A DNA stretch of 64,000 nt, taken from Marivivens sp. (GTDB taxonomy: Bacteria; Pseudomonadota; Alphaproteobacteria; Rhodobacterales; Rhodobacteraceae). This document shows positions 36,531-46,605 of this stretch, piece by piece. Both the position numbers and the translations under genes were made by a program. Each line of letters begins with the position of its first letter. Position 1 is the first letter of the stretch. Below the pieces are notes generated by a model that worked only from the letters and a program-made list of their open reading frames with translations, ran no database searches and was not told the origin of the DNA. The stretch lies in contig JAHEBU010000001.1 of NCBI GenBank assembly GCA_024642115.1, positions 62,001-126,000 of the forward strand. The letters are read 5' to 3'.

Positions 36531-37136
36531 ATGTTTTATCGCCCCGAAAATGGCCACGGCCTGCCGCACAATCCCTTTAACGCGCTGGTCACACCCCGGC
36601 CAATCGGATGGATCTCGACCCGCGGGGCAGATGGGCGGGACAATCTGGCCCCCTATTCGTTCTTCAACGCCGTGGCCTATACCCCGCCGCAGGTGATGTT
36701 TTCATCCACCTCTGCCAAGGCAGACCGGGGGGATACCAAGGATTCGGTAGCCAACATCCGTGAAACGGGCGTCTTTTGCGTGAACGTGGTGTCCTACGAC
36801 CTGCGCGATGCCATGAACAAGACGTCTGGTCCGTGGGATAAGGGGGTGGACGAATTCACGTTTGCCGGGATCGACCGGGTGGCCTGTGAAACGATCCCCT
36901 GTTCGCGGGTGGCTGCGGCCCCCGGTGCGCTGGAATGCAAGGTGACGCAGATCGTCAAGATCGAGGGCGAGCACAACTTCGTCGTATTTGGCGAAGTCAC
37001 AGGCATCCACCTGGACGATGCGTGCATCGTCAACGGTGCCTTTGACGTGACCACCTTCAGCCCGCTGGCGCGGCTGGGATATCAGGATTATGCCGTGGTG
37101 CGCGATGTGTTTTCGCTGAAACGACCGGGCGAATAG
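36531..37136 (+). CDS. Flavin reductase-like (FMN-binding split-barrel) protein
   Basis: This 201-residue protein begins MFYRPENGHGLPHNPFNALVTPRPIGWIST, the typical start of the DIM6/NTAB flavoprotein family. FFNAVAYTPPQVMFSS and GVFCVNVVS follow. It probably binds FMN. The partner monooxygenase or substrate is unknown and not adjacent. AAAGGACA precedes the ATG. It converges closely with the methyltransferase gene, with three bases between the two stops. Confidence 0.88.
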   Translation: MFYRPENGHGLPHNPFNALVTPRPIGWISTRGADGRDNLAPYSFFNAVAYTPPQVMFSSTSAKADRGDTKDSVANIRETGVFCVNVVSYDLRDAMNKTSGPWDKGVDEFTFAGIDRVACETIPCSRVAAAPGALECKVTQIVKIEGEHNFVVFGEVTGIHLDDACIVNGAFDVTTFSPLARLGYQDYAVVRDVFSLKRPGE

Positions 37137-37139
37137 CCA

Positions 37140-37772
37140 TCACACCCGCTGCAGCGTGGTGATCTGGAACCGCTGCTGATTGCCCTTGGGGGTGATGTGC
37201 GTGTGCCGGATCGCCGACATCGCCTTAAAGGTTCGCGGCGAGATGGACTCGACCGTTTCCATGAACGCGTCCGGGGAATAGCGGCAGACGGGCAGGCCGG
37301 AACAGGTGTCCGGCCCATCCTCGGCAAAGGTGGCGATCACCGCAATCCCGCCGGGGGCAACGGCTGCCTGCAAGGCGGCCACATAGGCGGCGCGGTCACT
37401 GGCATCCGTCAAGAAATGGAACACGGCCCGGTCGTGCCACACCCTGTAGCTTGCATCGGGTGTCCAGCGGGTCACATCAGCGGCGATCCAGCGGACGGAT
37501 TTTGCAGCGTCCCCCAACCGCTCTTGCCCGGTGCGCAGGGCTGCGGCGGACAGGTCCAACACCGTGACCGGCCCCAACCCCCGCGCCACCAGGGCATCGA
37601 CCAGGCGCGACGTACCGCCACCGACGTCGATCACCGCGTCCCCCGGCCTTATCCACGGCAGGATTTGATTCAGCGACGCAGCAGGCTCTGCCTCGAACCA
37701 AGTCAGGGCATCGTCGGAACGCGCGCCATAGACGCTGTCCCAATGGGTCGCCTTGGTTGTGAGATCGGACAT
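37140..37772 (-). CDS. Class I SAM-dependent methyltransferase
   Basis: This 210-residue enzyme has the SAM-binding motif DVGGGTSRLVD and a downstream VRWIAADVTRW. It resembles the small-molecule/trans-aconitate-type methyltransferases that begin MSDLTTKATHWDSVYGARSDDALTWFE. The ATG at 37772 follows AAGGGG. A GTG 21 bases upstream lies within the inverted repeat and is less likely. It is downstream of sulP on the same strand but separated by that AT-rich palindrome, so it may have its own promoter. Confidence 0.85.
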   Translation of the reverse strand: MSDLTTKATHWDSVYGARSDDALTWFEAEPAASLNQILPWIRPGDAVIDVGGGTSRLVDALVARGLGPVTVLDLSAAALRTGQERLGDAAKSVRWIAADVTRWTPDASYRVWHDRAVFHFLTDASDRAAYVAALQAAVAPGGIAVIATFAEDGPDTCSGLPVCRYSPDAFMETVESISPRTFKAMSAIRHTHITPKGNQQRFQITTLQRV

Positions 37773-37785
37773 GTCGGCCCCTTTG

Positions 37786-37824
37786 CTAAACACATTTCAT
37801 ATTTAATATATAAAATGTGTTTAG
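37786..37824. promoter_or_regulatory. AT-rich inverted repeat between sulP and a methyltransferase gene
   Basis: Twelve-base perfect arms CTAAACACATTT (37786-37797) and AAATGTGTTTAG (37813-37824) flank a 15-base AT-rich centre (CATATTTAATATATA). It lies 14 bases upstream of the methyltransferase ATG. This position suits an operator or promoter element, and a sulP terminator is the alternative. AT-rich blocks are otherwise rare in this region. Confidence 0.6.
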
Positions 37825-37840
37825 GCAAGGCAGGTGCGGA

Positions 37841-39418
37841 TCAATGCCCACCCAGCACTCCGGTCCGCACGCCGTAGTCCACCGCCAGCGCGTAATCGGG
37901 GTCGTCGTCGCTATCGACCATCAGGTGCCCGGCCTTGGCCAGCAGGCTGTGGCAATCGCGGCTGAGGTGACGCAACTGGATACGCTTGCCTGCGTCTTCG
38001 TATTTGCCCGCTACTGCTTCGATGGCTTGCAGGGCGGATTGGTCCACCACCCGGCTTCCTTCAAAATCGACGATGACAAGGCCGGGGTCGGAGGGGACCT
38101 GAAACAGTTCCGCAAACCCTGCGGCCGAGCCAAAGAACAGCGGCCCCTGCACCTTGTAGACCTTGGCCCCCTCGGGCGTCAGATACGTCGTCGCATGGAT
38201 GCGCCGGGCGTTTTGCCAGGCATAGGCCAGGGCCGAGATGATGACCCCCACCACCACCGCCGTCGCGAGGTCCGTGGCCACCGTCACCGCCGTCACCAGC
38301 ACGATCACAAAGGCGTCAGTCGCCGGAACCTTGCGCAGGATGGTCAGCGAATTCCACGCGAACGTGCCGATCACAACCATGAACATGACGCCGACCAGTG
38401 CAGCCAGCGGGATCTGTTCGATCAGGGGGGCGGCGAACAGGATGAACGCCAGCAGGAACAGGGCGGCGGCCGTCGCCGCGATCCGCGTCCGCCCGCCCGA
38501 TTTCACGTTGATCATCGACTGGCCGATCATCGCACAGCCACCCATGCCGCCGAACACGCCGGTCACCGTATTGGCGACGCCTTGGGCCACACATTCCTGG
38601 CTCGCCCCGCCCCGCTTGCCCGTCATTTCGCCCACAAGGTTCAAGGTCAGCAGGCTTTCAATCAGACCGATGGCCGCAAGGATGATCGAATAGGGGGCGA
38701 TGATCTTCAGCGTTTCCCACGTAAAAGGAACCGCCGGGATATGGAACGCCGGCAGCCCGCCCGCGATCGAGGCCATGTCGCCGACGCGCGGCACGTTCAG
38801 CCCCAGCCCGATGACAAGTGCTGCGACGATGCCGATCCCGGCCAACGGGGCGGGAATGATCCGCGTCACCCGTGGCGCGGCCCAGATGATCGCCATGGTC
38901 AGCCCCACAAGGCCAAGCATCAGCGCCAACGGCGCGCCCGACAACCACTGATGCGTCCCGGGAACATGGAACTGCTCCATCTGCGCCAGAAAGATGACGA
39001 TGGCCAATCCGTTCACAAAGCCCAGCATGACGGGATGCGGCACCAGCCGGATGAACTTGCCCCAGCGCAGCACGCCGACGACGATTTGGATCAGACCCAT
39101 CAGGACGACGGTGGCAAACAGGTATTCGACGCCGTGGGCGGCGACCAGTGACACCATGACAACAGCCAGCGCCCCCGTCGCGCCCGACACCATCCCCGGT
39201 CGGCCACCGATCAACGCGGTGATCAGACCCACGATGAACGCCGCATACAGCCCCACCAATGGATTGACCCCGGCGACGAACGCAAAGGCCACCGCCTCGG
39301 GAACCAGCGCCAGCGCCACGGTCAGGCCGGACAAAAGTTCGGTCCGCAGAACCGAGGGCGTAATCCTGTCGGTCGGGATCATGCGATCGGCAAAGGCCGA
39401 CCAAAAGGTGGGGGTCAT
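37841..39418 (-). CDS. SulP family inorganic anion transporter
   Basis: This inner-membrane transporter of 525 residues has about ten to twelve hydrophobic segments carrying the SulP signature region (LVPEAVAFAFVAGVNPLVGLYAAF). A cytosolic C-terminal STAS domain is present (about 425-510, LVIVDFEGSRVVDQSALQAI). The substrate may be sulphate, bicarbonate or another anion; sequence alone does not decide, and no carbonic anhydrase or sulphur gene sits beside it. Confidence 0.9.
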   Translation of the reverse strand: MTPTFWSAFADRMIPTDRITPSVLRTELLSGLTVALALVPEAVAFAFVAGVNPLVGLYAAFIVGLITALIGGRPGMVSGATGALAVVMVSLVAAHGVEYLFATVVLMGLIQIVVGVLRWGKFIRLVPHPVMLGFVNGLAIVIFLAQMEQFHVPGTHQWLSGAPLALMLGLVGLTMAIIWAAPRVTRIIPAPLAGIGIVAALVIGLGLNVPRVGDMASIAGGLPAFHIPAVPFTWETLKIIAPYSIILAAIGLIESLLTLNLVGEMTGKRGGASQECVAQGVANTVTGVFGGMGGCAMIGQSMINVKSGGRTRIAATAAALFLLAFILFAAPLIEQIPLAALVGVMFMVVIGTFAWNSLTILRKVPATDAFVIVLVTAVTVATDLATAVVVGVIISALAYAWQNARRIHATTYLTPEGAKVYKVQGPLFFGSAAGFAELFQVPSDPGLVIVDFEGSRVVDQSALQAIEAVAGKYEDAGKRIQLRHLSRDCHSLLAKAGHLMVDSDDDPDYALAVDYGVRTGVLGGH

Positions 39419-39530
39419 CGGGCAGGTCCTGTTTTCGGGTTTCCCCGGCCCTACCGGACACGGGGGGCAATGTCACTCAGCTCGACCGGGCAGCCGCCAT
39501 GTGTTGCCCGCATGGCACGAAGGCGGGACT

Positions 39531-40346
39531 TCAGACCCGATGCGCCACGGCCACCTGCCCCCGCAAGGAGCCGTTGCCCATTCCGGCGATGAAATTGCGC
39601 CGCCTGTCCATGAAATCGTCCCCCATCACCACCTGATTGGCCAAGACATGTTCAGCCGACGGCACGCGACCCGCCGCCTTCATCGCGCCTGCATGGTCGA
39701 GGATGATGGCCGTCTCGTCCTCGATCCTGTCCACGTCGAAACCCGCCGCGGTGATCGCCGCCTTGAGGACTTTGGCTGAAATCAGATGGCTCGCCTCCGG
39801 AACCCGCGCCCAGGGCAAGGGATATGGAGGATCCCCCTGCCCGGTCGTCACCTGTGACCAGACCAACCGGCCACCGGGGCGCAGGACGCGGGCAGCTTCG
39901 GCCAGAACGGCGGCAACGTCGGGTAGGTTCATCCCCACGTACAGACAACACGCCCGGTCGAAGGTCGCCGCCTCGAATGGTAGGGCTGCGGCATCCCCCT
40001 GCACAAAGCGAACCCGCCCGGACAAACCGGCCAGATTGGTCAGGTCGGTCGCCGCCTCTACGAAATGCGGGGTCAGGTCGATCCCGATCACTTCGCAACC
40101 GAAGGTCAGGGCGATGTAGCGGGCGGGACCGCCAATGCCCGCCCCGATGTCGAGCACGCGGTCAGATGGTTTCGGCGCCAGAAGGGCCGCGTGATCCTTG
40201 GTCGCTGCCAGTTCGCGGCCATGAAACTGGTCGAACGGATATAGATCCGGGGCAGTCAGTTGATCGCCTCGCCCCTCTGGCAAGGCCGCCAGAATGCGCG
40301 ACACGATCCCGTCGCTGCCATAGTGATCCTGCACGGTGGTCATCAT
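39531..40346 (-). CDS. Class I SAM-dependent methyltransferase (UbiE-like)
   Basis: This 271-residue enzyme has motif I in VLDIGAGIGGPARYIA, motif II in GDAAALPFE and motif III in RVLRPGGRLVWSQ. It resembles sarcosine/dimethylglycine-type and UbiE-type methyltransferases, and the acceptor is unknown. It begins MMTTVQDHYGSDGIVSRI, just after GGGGATCG. It diverges from mtnP across about 160 bases. A link to MTA salvage through S-adenosylmethionine is only an inference from position. Confidence 0.85.
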   Translation of the reverse strand: MMTTVQDHYGSDGIVSRILAALPEGRGDQLTAPDLYPFDQFHGRELAATKDHAALLAPKPSDRVLDIGAGIGGPARYIALTFGCEVIGIDLTPHFVEAATDLTNLAGLSGRVRFVQGDAAALPFEAATFDRACCLYVGMNLPDVAAVLAEAARVLRPGGRLVWSQVTTGQGDPPYPLPWARVPEASHLISAKVLKAAITAAGFDVDRIEDETAIILDHAGAMKAAGRVPSAEHVLANQVVMGDDFMDRRRNFIAGMGNGSLRGQVAVAHRV

Positions 40347-40505
40347 TCGATCCCCAAGTCCGAGGCCGCAACGCACAGGCGCCCAAGGCCCAAGCCTGCG
40401 CTTTAGGCGGTCACAAAACAATCCCCCTCGAATTTCGCGTTTCGGTTGCGCGGTGCCGCGGACAGCGGCAAGGATATCGGGACGGCAGGACGACAGGGGC
40501 AAGAC

Positions 40506-41386
<881 letters not shown>

Positions 41387-41390
<4 letters not shown>

Positions 41391-41917
41391 AAACCGTCAA
41401 GGACTACATTCGCACCATCCCCGACTTTCCGCATGAGGGGATCATGTTCCGCGACGTGACCACCTTGTTCAGCGATGCACGGGGCTTCCGGATCGCGGTG
41501 GACCAACTATTGCATCCCTACGCGGGGGCGCAGATCGACAAGGTCGTTGGGCTCGAGGCGCGGGGGTTCATCCTCGGAGGGGCCATTGCGCACCAGTTGG
41601 GCAAGGGCTTTGTGCCGATCCGCAAAAAGGGCAAGCTGCCGGGGCGGACCGTCGAACAGGCTTATACCCTAGAATACGGGCAGGCTGTGATGGAGATCCA
41701 CGACGACGCCCTGCATCCGGGCGACAAGGTGCTGCTTGTCGATGACCTTCTGGCCACGGGCGGCACGGCCGAGGCGGGGATCAAACTGATTGAAAAACTC
41801 GGGGCCGAAGTGATCGGCTGCGCCTTTGTCATCGATCTGCCCGATCTGGGCGGGCGGGCGCTTTTGGAAAAGCTGGGAATGCAGGTCCACACGCTCTGCG
41901 CCTTTGACGGCGACTGA
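41387..41917 (+). CDS. apt: Adenine phosphoribosyltransferase
   Basis: It converts adenine and PRPP to AMP. The 176 residues carry the type I PRPP loop [17 protein letters not shown], with the family start [27 protein letters not shown]. It is coupled to mtnP by a four-base overlap, forming an adenine-recycling pair. A small GCGCCA/TGGCGC stem follows soon after the stop without a T-tract. Confidence 0.96.
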
Positions 41918-42070
41918 TCCGCGCCAATGGCGCTGAGGCTCCCACCGATGTGCCGGGCGATCCGGGTCGATGAGCGGGGTAAGACAATGGCATTGCCCCT
42001 ATCCCGGTCGTTGGGGAGGTTCAGGATTGGGGACAGCACATTCGCGTGCGGCATCAGCCGCCCGGCAGGA

Positions 42071-43480
42071 TCACGCCTGCCGCAATACGGCGCCGGGGTT
42101 GAGGATGCCCAAGGGATCAAGCGCGGACTTGATCGCGCGCATCATACCCAGTTTGGCGGGGTCAGAGTAGCGCTCCAGATCGCCAACCTTGAGCCGCCCG
42201 ATCCCATGTTCGGCGCTGACCGACCCGCCCATCGCATGGGTCAGGTCATGCACCGCCTCTTTGACCGCACCGCGCACGTTGTCATGATCCGCGCGGCTAC
42301 GTCCCGGCTGCGGAAAGACGTTATAGTGCAGGTTGCCGTCGCCTAGATGGCCAAAGCAGTTTATCCGGAAATCGCCAATGGCGGCGATCACCCTGCCGCC
42401 TTCCTCGATGAATTCGGGCACCCGGCTAAGTGGCAGGGAAATGTCGTGGCTGCTGACCGACCCGACCCGGCGATTTGCCTCGGGGATGCTTTCGCGGATG
42501 GTCCAGAAGGCGTCGCGCTGCGCCATCGACCGTGCGATCACCCCGTCAGTGACCAGCCCCGCCTCCACCCCCGTCTCGAACAGATGCTCGAGCGCTGCAT
42601 CAGGGGACAGGCCGCGGGGCAGGCCCACGTCGATTAGGACCATCCATTCTGGCTGGTCGGCAAAGGGCGGCTTTACCTCTGGCCCGACTTCGGCCAGAAA
42701 ATCCATCCCCTGCCGGTGGATCAGTTCAAAGGCCGACACGCCCTCGCCCATTTGATCGCCAGCCAGCGCCAGCAACGCCAATGCGGCGGCAGGCGACGGC
42801 ACGGCCAGCATCGCCGCCCCCACCCCGGCAGGGCGAGGCATCAGGCGCAGGGCGGCCCCGGTGATGATCCCTAGCGTCCCCTCGGCCCCGATCATCAGGT
42901 CGCGCAGGTCATAGCCGGTGTTGTCCTTGCGCAGCCTGCTCAGGCCATTCCAGACCGTCCCGTCTGCCAGCACGACCTCGAGCCCAAGGCATTGCGCCCG
43001 CGCATTGCCATAGCGCAGCACGTTCACACCACCCGCATTTGTCGAGAGCAGCCCGCCGATCCGCGCCGATCCTTCCGAGGCCAGCGACAGGGGAAACATC
43101 CGACCAATCGCCTCGGCCTCGGCATGAACGGTGGCGAGGATCACGCCTGCATCGACGACCATCACATTCTCGGACGGATAGACAGCACGGACCCTCGTCA
43201 TGCGTTCGGTCGACAGGATCACCGGGGGCGGGCCGTCGGGCATGATCTGCCCCCCGACCAGCCCGGTGCCCCCGCTGTAGGGAACGATCCCGATCCGGTT
43301 TTCGGCGCAGGCGCGAACCACAGCGGCCACATCTTCGGTGGCAGCGGGGGCCAGCACGACCCCCTGCCCCTGCCAACGCCCACGCGGTTCGCTCAGGTGC
43401 CCGCCCGCGTCGCGAAACGCGGCATCGGGCAGGATCGCCCGCAGACGGGTTACGAACTCCGGGGTGACGGGGTTGAGCAT
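42071..43480 (-). CDS. FAD-linked oxidase / D-2-hydroxyacid dehydrogenase (GlcD family)
   Basis: This 469-residue flavoprotein has an FAD-binding PCMH domain in its first half (PYSGGTGLVGGQI, LASEGSARIGGLLSTNAGG, YDLRDLMIGAEGTLGI). The C-terminal cap domain carries HLGDGNLHYN and AEHGIGRLKV. This fits D-lactate, glycolate or D-2-hydroxyglutarate dehydrogenases, and no glcE or glcF partner is nearby to support glycolate oxidase. The ATG follows AAGGAGAG. The gene is monocistronic in appearance. Confidence 0.88.
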   Translation of the reverse strand: MLNPVTPEFVTRLRAILPDAAFRDAGGHLSEPRGRWQGQGVVLAPAATEDVAAVVRACAENRIGIVPYSGGTGLVGGQIMPDGPPPVILSTERMTRVRAVYPSENVMVVDAGVILATVHAEAEAIGRMFPLSLASEGSARIGGLLSTNAGGVNVLRYGNARAQCLGLEVVLADGTVWNGLSRLRKDNTGYDLRDLMIGAEGTLGIITGAALRLMPRPAGVGAAMLAVPSPAAALALLALAGDQMGEGVSAFELIHRQGMDFLAEVGPEVKPPFADQPEWMVLIDVGLPRGLSPDAALEHLFETGVEAGLVTDGVIARSMAQRDAFWTIRESIPEANRRVGSVSSHDISLPLSRVPEFIEEGGRVIAAIGDFRINCFGHLGDGNLHYNVFPQPGRSRADHDNVRGAVKEAVHDLTHAMGGSVSAEHGIGRLKVGDLERYSDPAKLGMMRAIKSALDPLGILNPGAVLRQA

Positions 43481-43650
43481 CGGCACTCTCCTTTGCTCCA
43501 GATGAACCACGCGCCGGGGGCGGGCGCAACCCGACCGGGTGCCGCAGAACGCAGCACTTTGGCCCTGTCGGATGGGCTCGATGCCCGGTGCCGCCGAATT
43601 GTCATCCATCCGCGCCCGACCCAGCGTAAGATCATGCAGGAGAATACCTG

Positions 43651-44214
43651 ATGATCCGTTTGCTTGCCCTTGTGATGATCCTTGCGACCGGCCCGGCTTG
43701 GGCCGCGCAGACCCGCTATGCTCTCGACCCGCAGGGATCGACGGTCGGCTTTGCCTGGGATTTCGGCGCGGACGAGATCAAGGGGAACATGCCGGTAGCC
43801 CAAGCTGACCTCGCGCTCGATTTCGCCAACCTGCCCAATTCGACCGTCACCGTAGCGGTCGACGTGACGGGGGCCGAGGCGGGGTTTCCCTTTGCCAGTC
43901 AGGCGATGAAGGGGCCGCGCGTGTTGGATGCGGGGCAATATCCGCATATCACCTTTGTCAGTTCGGCCATTCGCCGGGACGGCGACGGGGCGCGCATCGA
44001 CGGGTCGATCACGGTGCGCGGTGTGACACGACCGATGGTTCTGGCCGCCCACCTTTACCGGGCCGAAGGCTCCGCCACCGCCGACCTGTCCCGCCTGACG
44101 GTGATCCTGACCGGGGCGCTCAGCCGGGCTGCCTTTGGGGCGGACGGGTGGTCTGATCTGGCCGGAGACGAAGTGCGGCTCAATATCCGGGCCGTTTTGC
44201 GTCAGGTAAACTGA
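43651..44214 (+). CDS. YceI family periplasmic protein
   Basis: This 187-residue protein has a signal peptide (MIRLLALVMILATGPAWA) and the lipocalin-like YceI domain (RYALDPQGSTVGFAWDF; GSITVRGVTRPMVL). Family members bind polyisoprenoids or similar amphiphiles. AGGAG lies nine bases before the ATG. It overlaps the cytochrome b561 gene by one base (TGATG). This is a common pairing, and suggests the b-type cytochrome and YceI protein act together at the membrane. Confidence 0.93.
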   Translation: MIRLLALVMILATGPAWAAQTRYALDPQGSTVGFAWDFGADEIKGNMPVAQADLALDFANLPNSTVTVAVDVTGAEAGFPFASQAMKGPRVLDAGQYPHITFVSSAIRRDGDGARIDGSITVRGVTRPMVLAAHLYRAEGSATADLSRLTVILTGALSRAAFGADGWSDLAGDEVRLNIRAVLRQVN

Positions 44215-44756
44215 TGGGGGTGCGCAATACGCCCAGCAGCTTTGGGCTGGTCAGCCGCACAATCCATTGGGCCATGGCGGCGGCAATCCTGGGGATGCTT
44301 CCGTTTGGTCTGTGGCTGGAGGGGCAGAAGATCGGGCTGTCCAACCTCTGGCTATACGGCCTGCACAAATCCATCGGCATGACGCTGTTGGCGCTGGTTT
44401 TGGTCCGGATCGTCTGGCATCGGATCAGCCCGCCGCCCCATCAACTGACCCAAAGCATCGCGTCGTGGCAGATCAGAGCCGCCCGATGGGCGCATTGGGC
44501 TCTGTATCTGCTGATGGTGCTGGTGCCGTTGTCCGGCTGGATCGGATCGGCGGCGACCGGGATTGACGTGACGGTCTGGGGACTGACGCTCCCCTCGGTC
44601 TGGCCGCAGACCGAAGGTTGGGACAAGGGTGGATTTGCCGCCCATTCCATCCTCACCAAACTGCTGTTGGCCGTCGTTCTGCTGCATTTCGCGGGCGCGC
44701 TGCACCGGGCCTTTGTGCACCGCGACAGGACCCTTACACGGATGATCCGGGGTTAG
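44214..44756 (+). CDS. Cytochrome b561 family protein
   Basis: This inner-membrane di-haem cytochrome of 180 residues has four membrane segments, with histidines suited to haem binding in SRTIHWAMA, LHKSIGMTLL, RWAHWALYLLM and LHFAGALHRAF. It probably transfers electrons between quinone and a periplasmic acceptor or donor. Its start is joined to the yceI stop. Its own stop TAG shares bases with the stop of the opposing acetyltransferase gene. Confidence 0.92.
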   Translation: MGVRNTPSSFGLVSRTIHWAMAAAILGMLPFGLWLEGQKIGLSNLWLYGLHKSIGMTLLALVLVRIVWHRISPPPHQLTQSIASWQIRAARWAHWALYLLMVLVPLSGWIGSAATGIDVTVWGLTLPSVWPQTEGWDKGGFAAHSILTKLLLAVVLLHFAGALHRAFVHRDRTLTRMIRG

Positions 44757-45337
44757 CCCGCATCGGTCTTGCCACGTCGGTCGCTGCGCAGGTTGGCGTA
44801 CAGAACATGGTTGCGCCAACGGCCGTTGATTTGCAGATAACTTTGCGCGACGCCTTCGTATTTATACCCGCAGCTTTCCAGCAACCGGCGCGAGGGGACG
44901 TTTTCCGGCAGGCAACCGGCCTCGATCCGGCTGAGGTCCAGCGTGGTAAAGGCATGATGGACCAAGGCTGCGATGGCCTCGCGCATGTATCCCTCGCGGG
45001 CAAAGGGGGCGCCGATCCAGTAGCCGGTCGTTCCCGCCTGCGCCGGGCCACGGCGGATATTGTCCAAGGTAATTGCGCCCAGCAGGGATTCGTCTGACCG
45101 GCGGATCAGGAACAGCGGAACGGCTGTTCCTGCGGCGATGGACCTTTGCGCCCAGTAGACGCGATTGGTAAACGCCTTGCGCGACAGGTGGTCGGCGGCC
45201 CATGTCGGCTCCCACGGGGTCAGGAAATCGCGGCTGTCACCGCGCAGGGCCGACCAAGCGCGGTAATCGGAATGGGCGGGGGGACGCAGGGTCAGCCGCT
45301 CGGTCTCAAGCCGCACCCGTCGCCGCACACCCAGCAT
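44753..45337 (-). CDS. GNAT acetyltransferase, RimJ/RimL type
   Basis: This 194-residue protein begins LETERLTLRPPAHSDY and carries the acetyl-CoA motif YWIGAPFAREGYMREAIAAL and CLPENVPSRRLLESCGYKYEG, the pattern of N-terminal alanine acetyltransferases of ribosomal proteins. The target is not certain. It overlaps the M16 peptidase gene by one base (TAATG) and is the last gene of a long leftward cluster that includes the cytochrome oxidase genes. Confidence 0.88.
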   Translation of the reverse strand: MLGVRRRVRLETERLTLRPPAHSDYRAWSALRGDSRDFLTPWEPTWAADHLSRKAFTNRVYWAQRSIAAGTAVPLFLIRRSDESLLGAITLDNIRRGPAQAGTTGYWIGAPFAREGYMREAIAALVHHAFTTLDLSRIEAGCLPENVPSRRLLESCGYKYEGVAQSYLQINGRWRNHVLYANLRSDRRGKTDAG

Positions 45338-46605
45338 TATGCGGCAAGCCTGGACCGCAATGCCTCCAGCGTCGGGGCGGCATCGGCAGGGCCATAAAGG
45401 GCCAGCGCCGTGCCTGCCTTGCCAGCCGTGTGGATAGCGAAATCACGCACATCGCGCATGGTCACCGCGTCGATTTTTTCGATGGCTTCGTCGATGGTGG
45501 GGATGCGGTCCCAGATCGACAGCATCCGCGCGAGCCGTTCCGCCCGGTTCGACGGGCTTTCCAGACCCATGAGCAACCCGGCCTTCATCTGGGCGCGGGC
45601 GCGGGCGACCTCGGCCTCGGTCATGTCGTCGGCGGCGCGCTTCATCTCATCAATGGTGATGCCAGCCAGTTCGGCGATCTGTTCGGCGCTGGTGCCGGCA
45701 TAGATCGTCGTCAGGCCGGTATCCTCGTAGGCGCCGGCCTGCGCAAAGATCGTATAGCACAGGCCGCGATTTTCGCGAACCTCCTGAAACAGCCGGGATG
45801 ACATGCCGCCACCCAGAGCCGTGGCATAGATCTGCGCGGTATAGATGGCCGGATCGCGGTAATCAGGGCCTTCGATGGCGAGGGCAAAGTGGACCTGCTC
45901 CAGCGACTTGATCTCGCGACGTTCCCCGCCCTGAAAACGGGCGGGTTGCAGCAATTCGGGGGCGCGGCGCACCGGGGTCAGATGGCCGAACAGCGCCTCG
46001 GCTTGTCGGACGATGGCGTCGTGATCGACCGCCCCCGCAGCCGCCAGGATCATCTGGTTCGGTCCGTAATGTTCACCCACAAAGCCGCGCAGATCGGACT
46101 GGCTGAACGCGCTGACCCGTTCGGCGGGGCCAAGGATGGTGCGGCCCAGAGGCTGATCGGGATAGGCCACTTCTTGCAGCCAATCGAACACGATATCGTC
46201 CGGGGTATCGAGAGTCTGACCGATTTCCTGAAGGATCACCCCCCGCTCGACCTCAAGCTCGGCCTGGTCGAACAGCGGGTTGAGCAGGATATCGGCGATG
46301 ATATCCAGACCCAGCGCCACATCGTTTTCCAGAACGCGGGCGTAATAGGCCGTCATCTCGCGGCTGGTATAGGCGTTGATATAGCCGCCAACATCCTCGA
46401 TCTGCTCGGCAATTTGCAGGGCGGTGCGTCGAGGGGTGCCCTTGAACGCCATGTGTTCGAGGAAATGGGCAATCCCGTTCTGCTCGATCCGTTCGTGCCG
46501 CCCGCCCGCCAGAACCCAGACGCCGATGCTGGTCGATTTCAGACCCGGCATCTGTTCGGTGACGATGCGAAAGCCGTTGGAGAGGGTGTGCAGTTGGACG
46601 GTCAA
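45337..46605 (-). CDS. M16 family zinc peptidase
   Basis: This 422-residue metalloprotease is related to mitochondrial processing peptidase. The inverted zinc motif HFLEH is at residues 47-51 (HFLEHMAFKGT), and the distal Glu is expected in the ELEVERGVILQEI helix. The single-chain, short form is typical of alphaproteobacteria. No signal peptide is seen, so it is cytosolic. It overlaps thrC by an ATGA. The thrC-M16 pairing recurs in this group as far as I recall, but no shared pathway is known. Confidence 0.92.
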   Translation of the reverse strand: MTVQLHTLSNGFRIVTEQMPGLKSTSIGVWVLAGGRHERIEQNGIAHFLEHMAFKGTPRRTALQIAEQIEDVGGYINAYTSREMTAYYARVLENDVALGLDIIADILLNPLFDQAELEVERGVILQEIGQTLDTPDDIVFDWLQEVAYPDQPLGRTILGPAERVSAFSQSDLRGFVGEHYGPNQMILAAAGAVDHDAIVRQAEALFGHLTPVRRAPELLQPARFQGGERREIKSLEQVHFALAIEGPDYRDPAIYTAQIYATALGGGMSSRLFQEVRENRGLCYTIFAQAGAYEDTGLTTIYAGTSAEQIAELAGITIDEMKRAADDMTEAEVARARAQMKAGLLMGLESPSNRAERLARMLSIWDRIPTIDEAIEKIDAVTMRDVRDFAIHTAGKAGTALALYGPADAAPTLEALRSRLAA

